A stretch of 64,000 nucleotides of DNA from Lacticaseibacillus hulanensis. GTDB taxonomy: Bacteria > Bacillota > Bacilli > Lactobacillales > Lactobacillaceae. The DNA is taken from positions 1 through 64,000 of the forward strand of contig NZ_RRYD01000009.1 in NCBI RefSeq assembly GCF_004010095.1, read 5' to 3'. Numbering within the stretch: position 1 is the stretch's first letter; every line of letters begins with the position of its first letter. Positions 17,245-25,374 of the stretch are shown here, in pieces. A model generated the notes under the pieces. It had not been told where the DNA came from and made no database searches. It worked only from the letters and a program-made list of their open reading frames with translations. The translations under genes were made by a program, and so were the position numbers.

Positions 17245-17880
17245 ATGAGCTTAGTCACCGCAGTTCTAACGCAAAACGAGTGCTCGGTTGTCTCCGACGG
17301 GCGCATCTCGTCGCCGGACGGGGCAATCTACTACGAAGCGTTCAAGAAGTTCCGCGTTTTTGACGACCGGTTCATCATCCTCGGCGGCGGCTATCAGGAC
17401 CCGCTGATTGAGTTCTGGCACAACCTGGAGAACACGACGCTCCCGCTTAGTTGGCGGACAATCGAGGAATACCTGCGCACGTACATGACCAAAACCGTGC
17501 GTTATTACGTGCTGAATCACGGGGACGCCGGCGCCGGGCCCGTGGCGACAATCGTTCTTGCCGGGATTAATGACGATGGTAAGATCGCCGCGCACGCGTT
17601 CACAAACGATGGGTACGGCATGTACGATAAGCAGTTCTTAGAGCCCGATCCGGGCAAGGTGACGGTCATCGCCTGTCCCCCGCCCGAATACCCAAACGCC
17701 CAGCAGCTACTGGTGCGCAACCTCCACCAGTTGGGGCCGCAGCACTACCTTGACGCCCAGATTAACACCCAGTTAACCGTCGCGGAAACCGCATTTAGCG
17801 TGAACGCCAAGTCTTTTGGCGCGATTTTGACCAAAGACGGGACGCTGCAGGAAATTGAACGCGGCCAAATTGCAATCTAG
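17245..17880 (+). CDS. Unknown protein, possibly Ntn-hydrolase-like
   Basis: A 211-aa soluble protein; ATG chosen because GAGGTG lies six bases before it (an earlier frame start would put the terminator inside the coding region). The opening, TAVLTQNECSVVSDGR and then KKFRVFDDRFIILGGG, is suggestive of a proteasome-like (Ntn-hydrolase) fold, where strands carry a D-G-R and an ILGGG-like turn, but there is no catalytic N-terminal Thr after a short propeptide. I do not know its function. It follows tRNA-Arg and its terminator and precedes a strong terminator of its own. Confidence 0.75.
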   Translation: MSLVTAVLTQNECSVVSDGRISSPDGAIYYEAFKKFRVFDDRFIILGGGYQDPLIEFWHNLENTTLPLSWRTIEEYLRTYMTKTVRYYVLNHGDAGAGPVATIVLAGINDDGKIAAHAFTNDGYGMYDKQFLEPDPGKVTVIACPPPEYPNAQQLLVRNLHQLGPQHYLDAQINTQLTVAETAFSVNAKSFGAILTKDGTLQEIERGQIAI

Positions 17881-17898
17881 TTGACCATTATTACGCAA

Positions 17899-17952
17899 AA
17901 TAATAGCCCCAACCAATTCGGAACGATTCCGAACTGGTTGGAGCTATTTTTA
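17899..17952. terminator. Bidirectional terminator
   Basis: Long hairpin (AATAGC-CCAACCA-TTCGG with its complement) ending in TTTTT; shared by the gene at 17245 and, on the other strand, the LCP gene whose stop is adjacent. Confidence 0.88.
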
Positions 17953-17953
17953 G

Positions 17954-19027
17954 TTAATATGCGTAAATGTGGAAGACTGGGTTATAACCTGAGGACCAAT
18001 CGAACGTTGTGTTGAGGTCGTTCTGGTGGGTCACCTGGTTGTCGACCGTCTCGGTTTCCTTGCCCAGCTGCGTGTTGATGAGGTCACTGACCCGCTGCAG
18101 CTCACTGGTCTTCGTGACCTGATAGCTCGCCCCGTCAATGTACGCACCGACACCCTTCAGCTGATCACGCTTCAGGTGCTGCAAAGCCGCGCGGTAGTTG
18201 CTGTTGGTACCAATGCCCATCAAGTCATCAAAGGACAGGTTCATCTGCATGTTACCCTTGAGCGTTTGGAGCAGCGGCTTGTAATTGGTTAACGTGCTGG
18301 CGTTCAGGACCTTCTTCATGATGGCCTTGATGACAGTCTGTTGCCGTTTCTGCCGGCCATAGTCACCCTCGGGGTCTTCGTGCCGCATGCGAGCAAACTG
18401 TAGCGCACGCTGGCCGTCAAGATGTGCCGGACCTTTGGTGAAAATCCCCGCACCGTTTTTGGTGTCATTCCAGGCAAACGGGACGTTCACGTCAATGCCG
18501 CCGACAGCGTCCACAATGTCGGACAGCCCGCCCATGTTCACGGTGACGTAATAATCAATCGGAATATTCAACAAAGTCTCAACGGTCTTCACCGTGGTTT
18601 CGGACCCGCCAATCAGATACGACGCGTTAATCTTGTGGAAATTAGGCGTCTGGCTACCGTTTTGAATGTCAGCAAGCGTATCGCGGGGGATGCTGACCAT
18701 CGTGGTCTTTTTCTTCTTCGGGTTCACGGTGACCACAATCAGCGTGTCAGCGTTACCCTTCTGCGTCCGCCCGAGCGCGCCGGTATCTGTCCCAATGAGC
18801 AGAAATGAAATCGGCTTTTCGTCTTTAATTTTTTCAGTTGCGTTGCGCCCTTGAAGCTGCTGAAAGGTACCACCAATCGCGGACCGCGTGTCGGCATACA
18901 TCCGAAACGCGTACGCCCCAAGCACGAGGAATAACCCGAGCAGAGAAATAACCAGAAAATGGCCAACAGGGTGTCGCGGCCGGCTTCGGCGTGGCTCTTG
19001 CATGTTGTCGCCCCTAACTTTGTTCAT
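17954..19027 (-). CDS. LytR-CpsA-Psr family cell-wall glycopolymer ligase
   Basis: LCP enzymes attach teichoic acids or polysaccharides to peptidoglycan outside the membrane. One membrane segment at about residues 25-45 (FLVISLLGLFLVLGAYAF) is followed by the LCP domain with FLLIGTDTGALGR, the VSIPRDTLADI arginine-aspartate motif, and the later FARMRHEDPEGDYGRQKRQQ (key Arg and Asp residues). I give the first ATG; the ATG at 19003, with AGGGG before it, would remove eight residues and is nearly as likely. Confidence 0.93.
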   Translation of the reverse strand: MNKVRGDNMQEPRRSRPRHPVGHFLVISLLGLFLVLGAYAFRMYADTRSAIGGTFQQLQGRNATEKIKDEKPISFLLIGTDTGALGRTQKGNADTLIVVTVNPKKKKTTMVSIPRDTLADIQNGSQTPNFHKINASYLIGGSETTVKTVETLLNIPIDYYVTVNMGGLSDIVDAVGGIDVNVPFAWNDTKNGAGIFTKGPAHLDGQRALQFARMRHEDPEGDYGRQKRQQTVIKAIMKKVLNASTLTNYKPLLQTLKGNMQMNLSFDDLMGIGTNSNYRAALQHLKRDQLKGVGAYIDGASYQVTKTSELQRVSDLINTQLGKETETVDNQVTHQNDLNTTFDWSSGYNPVFHIYAY

Positions 19028-19253
19028 TTTATCATCGCCTTAGTATACCACGATGATTTCCGCCATTTACAAAAGGCTAGACGGTTTTATCATTTGGTAA
19101 GGAATTGGCAGCTGGGACAGGTTTTGACTTCCGGTTGCGTGCCTGGTCCCGGGTGTGCTCGCCGTGGTCATGAACCCGAGCGTAATAGATCCTTTCGCTG
19201 GTATGGGCACATTACAATCGCATCCACAAGCGGGCTTACACCGCGACCACAAT
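19028..19253. other. Intergenic stretch between LCP gene and glnA terminator
   Basis: Together with the terminator that follows, about 340 bp lie between the LCP gene and glnA. I see no credible gene in either strand; the region presumably holds the LCP promoter. Confidence 0.5.
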
Positions 19254-19299
19254 CAAAAAAGAGACCCACGGCCAGCATCAATGCCCACCATGGATCTCG
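19254..19299 (-). terminator. Terminator after glnA
   Basis: Minus-strand hairpin GAGATCCATGG / CCGTGGGTCTC (one G-T pair) followed by six T, about 70 bp after the glnA stop. Confidence 0.75.
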
Positions 19300-19367
19300 A
19301 TATTACCTACTAAGTTTGGCCACAAATCATCTGCCGACTACGCATCCAGATGACCGCCGCGGAGTGC

Positions 19368-20708
19368 CTAGTACAATTCCAGGTACTGATCGCGTTCCCA
19401 GTCACCAACCTGCTGACGGTAGGCCATCCATTCCATGTTCTTGGAATCCATGAAGCTCTGGTACAGGTGGTCACCAAGTGATGCCTTAACCACGTCGTCT
19501 GCTTCAAGAGCCTTCAGCGCGTTGTGCAAGGTGCTTGGCAGGTCCTGGATGTGGTTGGCCTGACGTTCGCTTGGGCGCATCCGGTAAATGTTGCGGTCGA
19601 CGGCCTCTTCCGGCTGCAGCTTCTCGTGAATCCCATCGAGACCAGCCGCAAGAATTGACGCGATGGCGAGGTATGGGTTAGCCGCTGGGTCAACACTGCG
19701 CAGTTCAAGACGCGTGGACAGCCCGCGCGCACTTGGAACCCGAACCAGTGGTGAACGGTTGTGACCGGACCAAGCAATGTAGACGGGTGCTTCAAAACCG
19801 GGCACAAGCCGCTTGTAGGAGTTAACAATTGGGTTGTTAATTGCCGTCAGGGCGCGGGCGTGGTCGAGCAGACCAGCCAGGAAGTGCAGCGCCGTGTCGG
19901 ATAGCTTTTCTTCACCATCTGGATCGTAGAACGTGTTGCCGTCCTCGTTGAACAGGGACATGTTTATGTGCATCCCGCTACCGTTAATCCCGTGGAGCGG
20001 CTTGGGCATGAAGGTTGCGTACAACCCGTGCTTGCGGGCAATCGTCTTCACGACCAGCTTGAAGGTCTGAATGTTATCAGCCGCTTCGAGGGCGTCAGCA
20101 TACTTAAAGTCAATTTCGTGCTGACCAGGTGCAACTTCGTGGTGGGAAGCTTCAACTTCAAAGCCCATCTTTTCCAGTTCAAGAACGATATCACGCCGGC
20201 AGTTTTCACCCATGTCAAGCGGCGCAAAGTCGAAGTAAGAACCCTTATCGTTGAGCTTCGTGGTTGGCTGACCATTCTCATCGAGCTTGAACAGGAAGAA
20301 TTCAGGTTCAGGGCCGATGTTGAAGCTCGTAAACCCAGCCTTCTTCATCTCGCCGACAACCCGGGTCAGGTTATTGCGGGGGTCACCCGCAAACGGTTCG
20401 CCATCAGAGCGGTGAACAGAACAAATGAACCGGGCAACCCGGCCGTGTTCATTGCCCCATGGGAAAATCAGGTAAGTGGACAGATCCGGGTAGAGCAGCA
20501 TGTCACTTTCTTCAATGCGGACAAAGCCGTCAATACTGGAGCCGTCCATCGCCATCTTGTTGCTGAGAACCTTCTCAAGTTGGGAGACGGGAACCTCAAC
20601 GTTCTTAATCATGCCGTTGATATCCGTGAACATCAACCGTAAGAACTGAACATTTTCTTCCTGAACGCTTTGCCGAATTTCATCGGCGGTAAACACTTTG
20701 CGAGCCAT
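19368..20708 (-). CDS. glnA: Glutamine synthetase type I
   Basis: Makes glutamine from glutamate and ammonia with ATP. 446 aa, starting [15 protein letters not shown] after AAGGGGAT. Beta-grasp domain first, then the catalytic barrel with [43 protein letters not shown] and NRSPLVRVP. The arginine of [10 protein letters not shown] and the length fit the GSI-alpha group, which in bacilli is feedback-inhibited by glutamine and interacts with GlnR. Operon glnR-glnA. Confidence 0.97.
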   Translation of the reverse strand: MARKVFTADEIRQSVQEENVQFLRLMFTDINGMIKNVEVPVSQLEKVLSNKMAMDGSSIDGFVRIEESDMLLYPDLSTYLIFPWGNEHGRVARFICSVHRSDGEPFAGDPRNNLTRVVGEMKKAGFTSFNIGPEPEFFLFKLDENGQPTTKLNDKGSYFDFAPLDMGENCRRDIVLELEKMGFEVEASHHEVAPGQHEIDFKYADALEAADNIQTFKLVVKTIARKHGLYATFMPKPLHGINGSGMHINMSLFNEDGNTFYDPDGEEKLSDTALHFLAGLLDHARALTAINNPIVNSYKRLVPGFEAPVYIAWSGHNRSPLVRVPSARGLSTRLELRSVDPAANPYLAIASILAAGLDGIHEKLQPEEAVDRNIYRMRPSERQANHIQDLPSTLHNALKALEADDVVKASLGDHLYQSFMDSKNMEWMAYRQQVGDWERDQYLELY

Positions 20709-20750
20709 GTGTATCCCCTTTGTGGACATTGTCCGAATATTTTTGTGGTG

Positions 20751-21101
20751 CTAGTGGAAATTCTGACCGTACGGGCTGCTTCCTGACTGGCCAAAACGCT
20801 GATTGAACAATTCATCACGCAACGCACGCCGCGCCGCCGCATCACTAGTTTGCTGGCGCTGGTGCTGCCGAACCCGCTTAATGTCAGCTAGGCTCATCCC
20901 CGAGCGCCGTTCATTGACGATCCCAATTAGTGAATCCACGTCGTTTAGCGAATACATACGGTGGTTGCCGGCATTGCGCAGCGGCTTCACCAATCCCTGC
21001 TCTTCAAAGTAGCGAATCTGGCGGGCGGTCAAAGTTGTGAGGTTCATCACTGTGCCAATCGGCAATACAGCTCTACGCCGCAATAAATCATCATCTGCCA
21101 C
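20751..21101 (-). CDS. glnR: Nitrogen regulator GlnR (MerR family)
   Basis: Represses glnRA when nitrogen is ample. 116 aa: winged helix-turn-helix (LTARQIRYFEEQGLVKP), the NHRMYSLNDVDSLI wing and helix, then a flexible C-terminal tail that in relatives senses glutamine-bound GlnA. The start is a GTG with AGGAGG eight bases ahead. A perfect GlnR box stands upstream of its promoter. Confidence 0.95.
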   Translation of the reverse strand: MADDDLLRRRAVLPIGTVMNLTTLTARQIRYFEEQGLVKPLRNAGNHRMYSLNDVDSLIGIVNERRSGMSLADIKRVRQHQRQQTSDAAARRALRDELFNQRFGQSGSSPYGQNFH

Positions 21102-21155
21102 GACTGTACCTCCTAATTAACACGAATCTTTGTTGTTCAACCAAACAATGGTGTA

Positions 21156-21208
21156 AGTATAGCAAGCATACCAAAGCCGGTCAACTCAATATGTTAGATT
21201 ATCTGACA
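21156..21208 (-). promoter_or_regulatory. glnRA promoter with GlnR box
   Basis: On the minus strand TTGACC (21179-21184), 17-base spacer, TATACT (21156-21161). Just upstream, 21192-21208 reads TGTTA-N7-TGACA, a full match to the GlnR/TnrA consensus TGTNA-N7-TNACA. Autoregulation by GlnR follows from family knowledge. Confidence 0.85.
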
Positions 21209-21233
21209 TCCGCAAAATATTTTTTTGAGTACT

Positions 21234-21262
21234 AAAAAAACGCCGAACGTTCGGCGTTTCCG
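21234..21262 (-). terminator. Terminator after miaA
   Basis: Hairpin AACGCCGAACGTTCGGCGTT with seven T on the minus strand, 50 bp after the miaA stop and just ahead of the glnR regulatory region. Confidence 0.88.
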
Positions 21263-21311
21263 GTCATCAAATATAATAATAACTAATACTCAAATAAGAT
21301 TGTCACACGAT

Positions 21312-22232
21312 TCACGGCTCAAGCCACGTGTATACCAATTCTGTAACGTCAGCAAAATTATCACGCCCAGTAACTAGGTCAAACCAGTGTGGGTGCATCT
21401 GGTTCTTGAAGTAGGTCAACTGGCGCTTGGCATACCGCCGCGAATTCCGCTTGATTAACGCCACCGCCTCGTCAAGCGCGACCGCACCCTGCAGGTACGG
21501 CAGTAACTCCTTGTAGCCAATTGCCGCCAGTGCCTGCGCGTCACTTCCCGCTACCTGGACAACGCGCCGCACCTCGTCAACCAGACCAGCATCAATCATG
21601 GCGTCAACGCGCGCGTTAATCCGTTCATACAGCAACTCCCGGTCCGTCGTCAGCCCAATGACCAGCGCGTCATACTTCGGCTCAGGCGCCTTCTGCTTGG
21701 AAAAAAGCGCGCCGGTCTGCTCAATCACCTCGAGTGCGCGGACTACGCGACGCACGTTTGCGGCCGGAATCTTCGCCGCCGCGTCCGGATCTCTTTGCCG
21801 CAGCAGATCCCAGAGTGCGTCCTGACCACTTTGTGCAGCGAACTCCTGCCACTTTTGCCGCAGCGGTGAGGCGCCATCCTGACCGAGCGGCAGCCCGAGA
21901 CGCAGGGCGTTGAGGTAAAAGCCCGTGCCCCCGACCAGAATCGGTAACTTGCCGTCCGCCCGAATCGCCGTAATCTCCGTTTCCGCTCGCGCCATGAACT
22001 GAGCCACCGAGAAGCTCTCCGTTGGCGGCAGAATATCAATCAGCCGGTGCTCAGCGGCCCTCTGTTCAGCGGCAGTGGGCTTGGCCGTACCGATGTCCAT
22101 GCCCTGGTACACCTGGAAGGCGTCCGCGTTCACGATGATACCGTTAAACTTTTGGGCAAGCTCAATGGCTAGTGCGGTTTTCCCCACTGCGGTCGGGCCC
22201 CCGACCATGATTATTTTTGGTTTGACCGTCAT
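21312..22232 (-). CDS. miaA: tRNA dimethylallyltransferase
   Basis: Adds a dimethylallyl group to A37 of tRNAs reading UNN codons. The 306-aa protein has the P-loop GGPTAVGKT, the substrate segment NADAFQVYQGMDIGTAKPT, the PILVGGTGFYLNAL motif and the tRNA-binding region ending RRYAKRQLTYFKNQ. Single transcription unit ending at the hairpin before glnR. Confidence 0.95.
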   Translation of the reverse strand: MTVKPKIIMVGGPTAVGKTALAIELAQKFNGIIVNADAFQVYQGMDIGTAKPTAAEQRAAEHRLIDILPPTESFSVAQFMARAETEITAIRADGKLPILVGGTGFYLNALRLGLPLGQDGASPLRQKWQEFAAQSGQDALWDLLRQRDPDAAAKIPAANVRRVVRALEVIEQTGALFSKQKAPEPKYDALVIGLTTDRELLYERINARVDAMIDAGLVDEVRRVVQVAGSDAQALAAIGYKELLPYLQGAVALDEAVALIKRNSRRYAKRQLTYFKNQMHPHWFDLVTGRDNFADVTELVYTWLEP

Positions 22233-22361
22233 GTGCAGGCCACCTTTCCGCGCGATTGCTTAATTGTTTACTGTTATTACTAAATGCGCTCGTTTTCACA
22301 AACTGAATGTTATATACTGAAGATATAAAAAGAAAGCGCAATCCAGAATGGAGGAATCACT

Positions 22362-22541
22362 ATGAAACACAAGTTTATTACCGGTTTTGCTTTTGGTACT
22401 CTTGCAACTATCGCGACCGCTGCCCTCAGCGTTCTCGCATTTAAGAAGAGTTACATCGACCCCGTTGAGACCAAGGTTGACGAAATCAACGAAAACCGTC
22501 GCCGCGCAATTCGCAAGTCACTGGGTGCACACCAGGGCTAA
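22362..22541 (+). CDS. DUF3042 small membrane-anchored protein
   Basis: A 59-aa protein starting MKHKFITGFAFGTLATIA with one membrane segment (about residues 5-27) and a charged cytoplasmic tail (PVETKVDEINENRRRAIRKS). This matches the DUF3042 family, found widely in lactobacilli, often beside miaA. AATGGAGGA precedes the ATG, and a terminator follows. Function unknown. Confidence 0.9.
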   Translation: MKHKFITGFAFGTLATIATAALSVLAFKKSYIDPVETKVDEINENRRRAIRKSLGAHQG

Positions 22542-22587
22542 CTTGCGGGCAACATTCTAACGCAATTAAACCAATAGATTGAACCAG

Positions 22588-22627
22588 AACAAGCACGACC
22601 GCCAGAAGCGGATGTGCTTGTTTTTTT
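22588..22627 (+). terminator. Terminator after the DUF3042 gene
   Basis: AACAAGCAC / GTGCTTG arms with an inner CCGC/GCGG pair, followed by eight T. Confidence 0.88.
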
Positions 22628-22707
22628 CAGCCAAAATCGCGTACTGCAGAACCGCAATACCGACATTATACCGCAACCACTGGCACTGCGCGGAAGACTG
22701 CGGCCAC

Positions 22708-22738
22708 AAAAAAACTGCCCAAGGTAACCCTGGACAGC
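22708..22738 (-). terminator. Terminator after the rhodanese-like gene
   Basis: Minus-strand hairpin CTGTCCAGGG / CCTTGGGCAG with seven T, ten bases past the stop at 22749. Confidence 0.82.
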
Positions 22739-22748
22739 CTTTGTGGTC

Positions 22749-23168
22749 CTAGTTTTTCTTTGTTTTACCGGACCATTCTGCGAAGCCATCTTTCAGCCAG
22801 TAGATTTTTTCAAACCCGTCCTTGCTGAACATCCGTACTGCCCGCAGTGACATTGAACCGGTGGCGTCGTAAAGGTAGACTGGCAAGTCCTTGCGCAGAC
22901 CACTCATTTTCTGACTAAGCAGTGCTAGCGGGATGTTACGCGCCCCAAGAATGTGGTTTGAATCAAACTGATTGCTTTCGCGCAAATCAATGATCTGGGC
23001 CTTCCGCATGGTTTCTTCAAACTCCGCGCCGGTCAATTCCCCGCCGAACTTCTTGTAACGACGTGTCATTACGTACCGATATAGCCAACTACCTGCCCAA
23101 AAGAGCACCATCAACGCGATGATTACCCAAATGGCAGTGAAAAATGATGATCCTGCCCCAAAAAACAT
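22749..23168 (-). CDS. Membrane-anchored rhodanese-like protein
   Basis: 139 aa: one membrane segment (about residues 8-30, TAIWVIIALMVLFWAGSWLY) and a cytoplasmic rhodanese domain with IIDLRESNQFDSNHILGARN. The active-site loop reads YDATGSMS where a sulfurtransferase would have a cysteine, so it is probably not a catalytic sulfurtransferase but a structural or signalling version. Last gene of the rhomboid-yqgQ-glcK operon, the same order as in other lactobacilli. Confidence 0.9.
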   Translation of the reverse strand: MFFGAGSSFFTAIWVIIALMVLFWAGSWLYRYVMTRRYKKFGGELTGAEFEETMRKAQIIDLRESNQFDSNHILGARNIPLALLSQKMSGLRKDLPVYLYDATGSMSLRAVRMFSKDGFEKIYWLKDGFAEWSGKTKKN

Positions 23169-23192
23169 GTTCCAGCCTCCTGCAAATATTAT

Positions 23193-24155
23193 TTAATCGA
23201 GTGCCAGCCGTGCAGCCCCGATGACCCCAGCAGTGTTACCCAGTGTTGCCAGGACAACCTTCGTTGTGTCGCGCACGTTCTTGAACGTGTACTTCTCAAA
23301 GTTCTTCTGCACCCGTTTGAGCAGGAAGTCCCCTGCTGCGCTCACACCGCCACCAATGACGATGTATTCTGGGTTCAGCGTGTTCCCCAAGTTGGCCAGT
23401 GCAAAACCAAGGTAGTAAGAAACCTTGTCGGCAACCGCAAGAGCCAGCTTGTCGCCAGCCTTGGCCAAGTCAAAGACCATCTTGGAGGAGATGTCATCCC
23501 CGTTGTCCAAGGTTTCCTTCAGCTTGGAGTCACCAGCGTATTCTTCCGCCATGTCGCGCGCAACCCGGACAATCCCGGTTGCGGACGCAACGGTTTCCAA
23601 ACAGCCGTGGTTCCCGCATGTGCACAGGTAACCGTTGTGTGGCTCAACAACCACGTGGCCAATTTCACCAGCGGAACCGGCAGTCCCATGGAGCAACTTG
23701 TTGTCCATGATGATGCCGCCGCCAATCCCGGTGCCAAGTGGGACCAGAATGACGTTTGGTTCGTTTTGGCCGGCACCCTGCCAGCGTTCGCCGAGTGCGG
23801 CACAGTTAGCGTCGTTGTCAACGGAAAAGGCAATGCCGGTGCCTGCTTCGATGTCGCGCTTAACTGGCTGCTTGGTCTTCCAGTTAAGGTTGTAGGCACC
23901 GGTAACGGTCCCCTCTTTAATATCAACAGAACCAGGTGTCCCCATCCCAATTCCAACAAAGTCTGATGGCTTCATGTTGTAAAGGGCAAGGTGTTCATTG
24001 ATGCTTGCGATAATGTCCGGCACAATGTGACTACCTTCATCCAAAATGTTGGTATCAATTGCCCATTTCTGCTGGATTTCGCCTTCTGTAGTTAAAATGG
24101 CGAACTTGCAGGTCGTACCACCAAGGTCGACCCCAATCAGCTTCTTATCTGTCAT
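23193..24155 (-). CDS. glcK: Glucokinase, ROK family
   Basis: Phosphorylates glucose with ATP. 320 aa with the phosphate-binding IGVDLGGTTCKFAIL, the sugar-binding GIGMGTPGSVD and DNDANCAALGE segments and the ROK zinc motif CTCGNHGCLE (three Cys and a His). Overlaps the end of yqgQ by 11 bases, hence probable translational coupling. Confidence 0.95.
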   Translation of the reverse strand: MTDKKLIGVDLGGTTCKFAILTTEGEIQQKWAIDTNILDEGSHIVPDIIASINEHLALYNMKPSDFVGIGMGTPGSVDIKEGTVTGAYNLNWKTKQPVKRDIEAGTGIAFSVDNDANCAALGERWQGAGQNEPNVILVPLGTGIGGGIIMDNKLLHGTAGSAGEIGHVVVEPHNGYLCTCGNHGCLETVASATGIVRVARDMAEEYAGDSKLKETLDNGDDISSKMVFDLAKAGDKLALAVADKVSYYLGFALANLGNTLNPEYIVIGGGVSAAGDFLLKRVQKNFEKYTFKNVRDTTKVVLATLGNTAGVIGAARLALD

Positions 24156-24384
24156 CTGTTTTTTTCCTCCGACTAGTTAATTTAAGGGGGTTACGCACTT
24201 CTTCCTCGTGCGCGTGATTCAAAATGATTTTGGCCCTAGCATAATCTGCATTATCGAGCAGCCCCGTTTTGTGCAGGCGGTCAAGCTCGATGGCAACTAG
24301 TTCCATGTCGTATAGTCGTTTGCCCAAGTGAACGAAAGTCCCGTAGCGTTTGAGGAGCTTGAGCACATCATTGTAGGTTTCCAT
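24145..24384 (-). CDS. yqgQ: YqgQ family protein
   Basis: A 79-aa basic, all-helical protein (LLKRYGTFVHLGKRLYDMEL; then LDRLHKTGLLDNADYARAK), member of a family of unknown function that almost always sits between a rhomboid gene and glcK in bacilli. It shares one base with the rhomboid stop and overlaps glcK; both suggest one operon. Confidence 0.9.
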   Translation of the reverse strand: METYNDVLKLLKRYGTFVHLGKRLYDMELVAIELDRLHKTGLLDNADYARAKIILNHAHEEEVRNPLKLTSRRKKTDDR

Positions 24385-25064
24385 TACAACAAATTGCCTC
24401 CGTAGATGGCACCCAGTAACACGGGCGCTACGACTAACAGTACCCCCATGATAATCCGGCGCGTCTTGCTCAGCTCCCCAATCAGGGGCACCCCGACGAC
24501 GCCAGCGATGAGGAACCCACCAATCAGGCCGCCCAAGTGTCCGGCAATATCGATGTTGCCCGCAAACAGGTCAAACACCAAGTTTACGGCAACCACCGCG
24601 AGCACGGAACGCGTCATCGCCGCAATCTGCGGCCGATCCCGGAACGAGTCCCCAATCATGAGGAACGCACCGAACAAGCCGAATAGTGACGTTGACGCCC
24701 CCGCAGCAACCGCACTGGTACTACCAAACAGGAGTCCAGCGAAATTCCCCGTAATCCCGCTGACAAGGTATATCACGAGAAAACGCCAGTGGCCAAATGC
24801 TTGCTCTGTGACGCGGCCCAAAATCCACAAAGTAACCATGTTGACGACCAGGTGGGTAATACCGATGTGCAGAAAGATTGGCGTGAGCAGCCGCCACCAC
24901 TCGTGTGCAAGCACAACGGACGGTGCAAACCGCGCGCCCAAATCATAGAGCACGGCCGTACTGGTGGATCCGCCCATGAGCGTCTCCACGACAAACATGA
25001 AAACTGAAATGCCGAGCAACACCGTGGTGACCCACTGCCCCGCAAAGAAGTTTTGTCTACGCAT
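24384..25064 (-). CDS. Rhomboid family intramembrane serine protease
   Basis: Cuts membrane proteins within the bilayer. 226 aa, six or seven membrane helices, with the catalytic serine in GASTSLFGLFGA and the catalytic histidine in AGHLGGLIGG. The short soluble loop HEWWRLLTPIFLHIG is the usual first loop. Head of the rhomboid-yqgQ-glcK-rhodanese operon. Confidence 0.92.
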   Translation of the reverse strand: MRRQNFFAGQWVTTVLLGISVFMFVVETLMGGSTSTAVLYDLGARFAPSVVLAHEWWRLLTPIFLHIGITHLVVNMVTLWILGRVTEQAFGHWRFLVIYLVSGITGNFAGLLFGSTSAVAAGASTSLFGLFGAFLMIGDSFRDRPQIAAMTRSVLAVVAVNLVFDLFAGNIDIAGHLGGLIGGFLIAGVVGVPLIGELSKTRRIIMGVLLVVAPVLLGAIYGGNLL

Positions 25065-25330
25065 TGATTACCTCAACTTCCCCGCAATCTTCCGGCGCTA
25101 ACTGCACCGAATTGCTAAGACCAATAAACAATTTTAGCATGTTTCGCTAAAATTAGCCACGTAAAACGCTATCTTTACCGGTTTCCAGCCATTTGATAAC
25201 ACTGGTTAACCAATTTTTGAATGCGTAATCGTAAACAACAATAATGTCCCTAAAATTAATAACGCAACAATAATCGGGTCATTTCAACCAAAATGTCTCA
25301 GTTCAACCCAGTGGCCTTTCCCACGCGTCG
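25065..25330. other. Gap upstream of the rhomboid gene
   Basis: Together with the following terminator about 310 bp separate the rhomboid gene from the PBP gene. In several relatives rpmG and a 5-formyltetrahydrofolate cyclo-ligase gene lie here. I see neither; the sequence is AT-richer than its surroundings and probably carries the rhomboid promoter. Confidence 0.5.
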
Positions 25331-25366
25331 AAAAAATCCGCGCAACTAACCGTGCACGGATTTTCG
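25331..25366 (-). terminator. Terminator after the PBP gene
   Basis: Minus-strand hairpin AAAATCCGTGC / GCGCGGATTTTTT, nine bases beyond the stop. Confidence 0.8.
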
Positions 25367-25374
25367 CCAGGATA

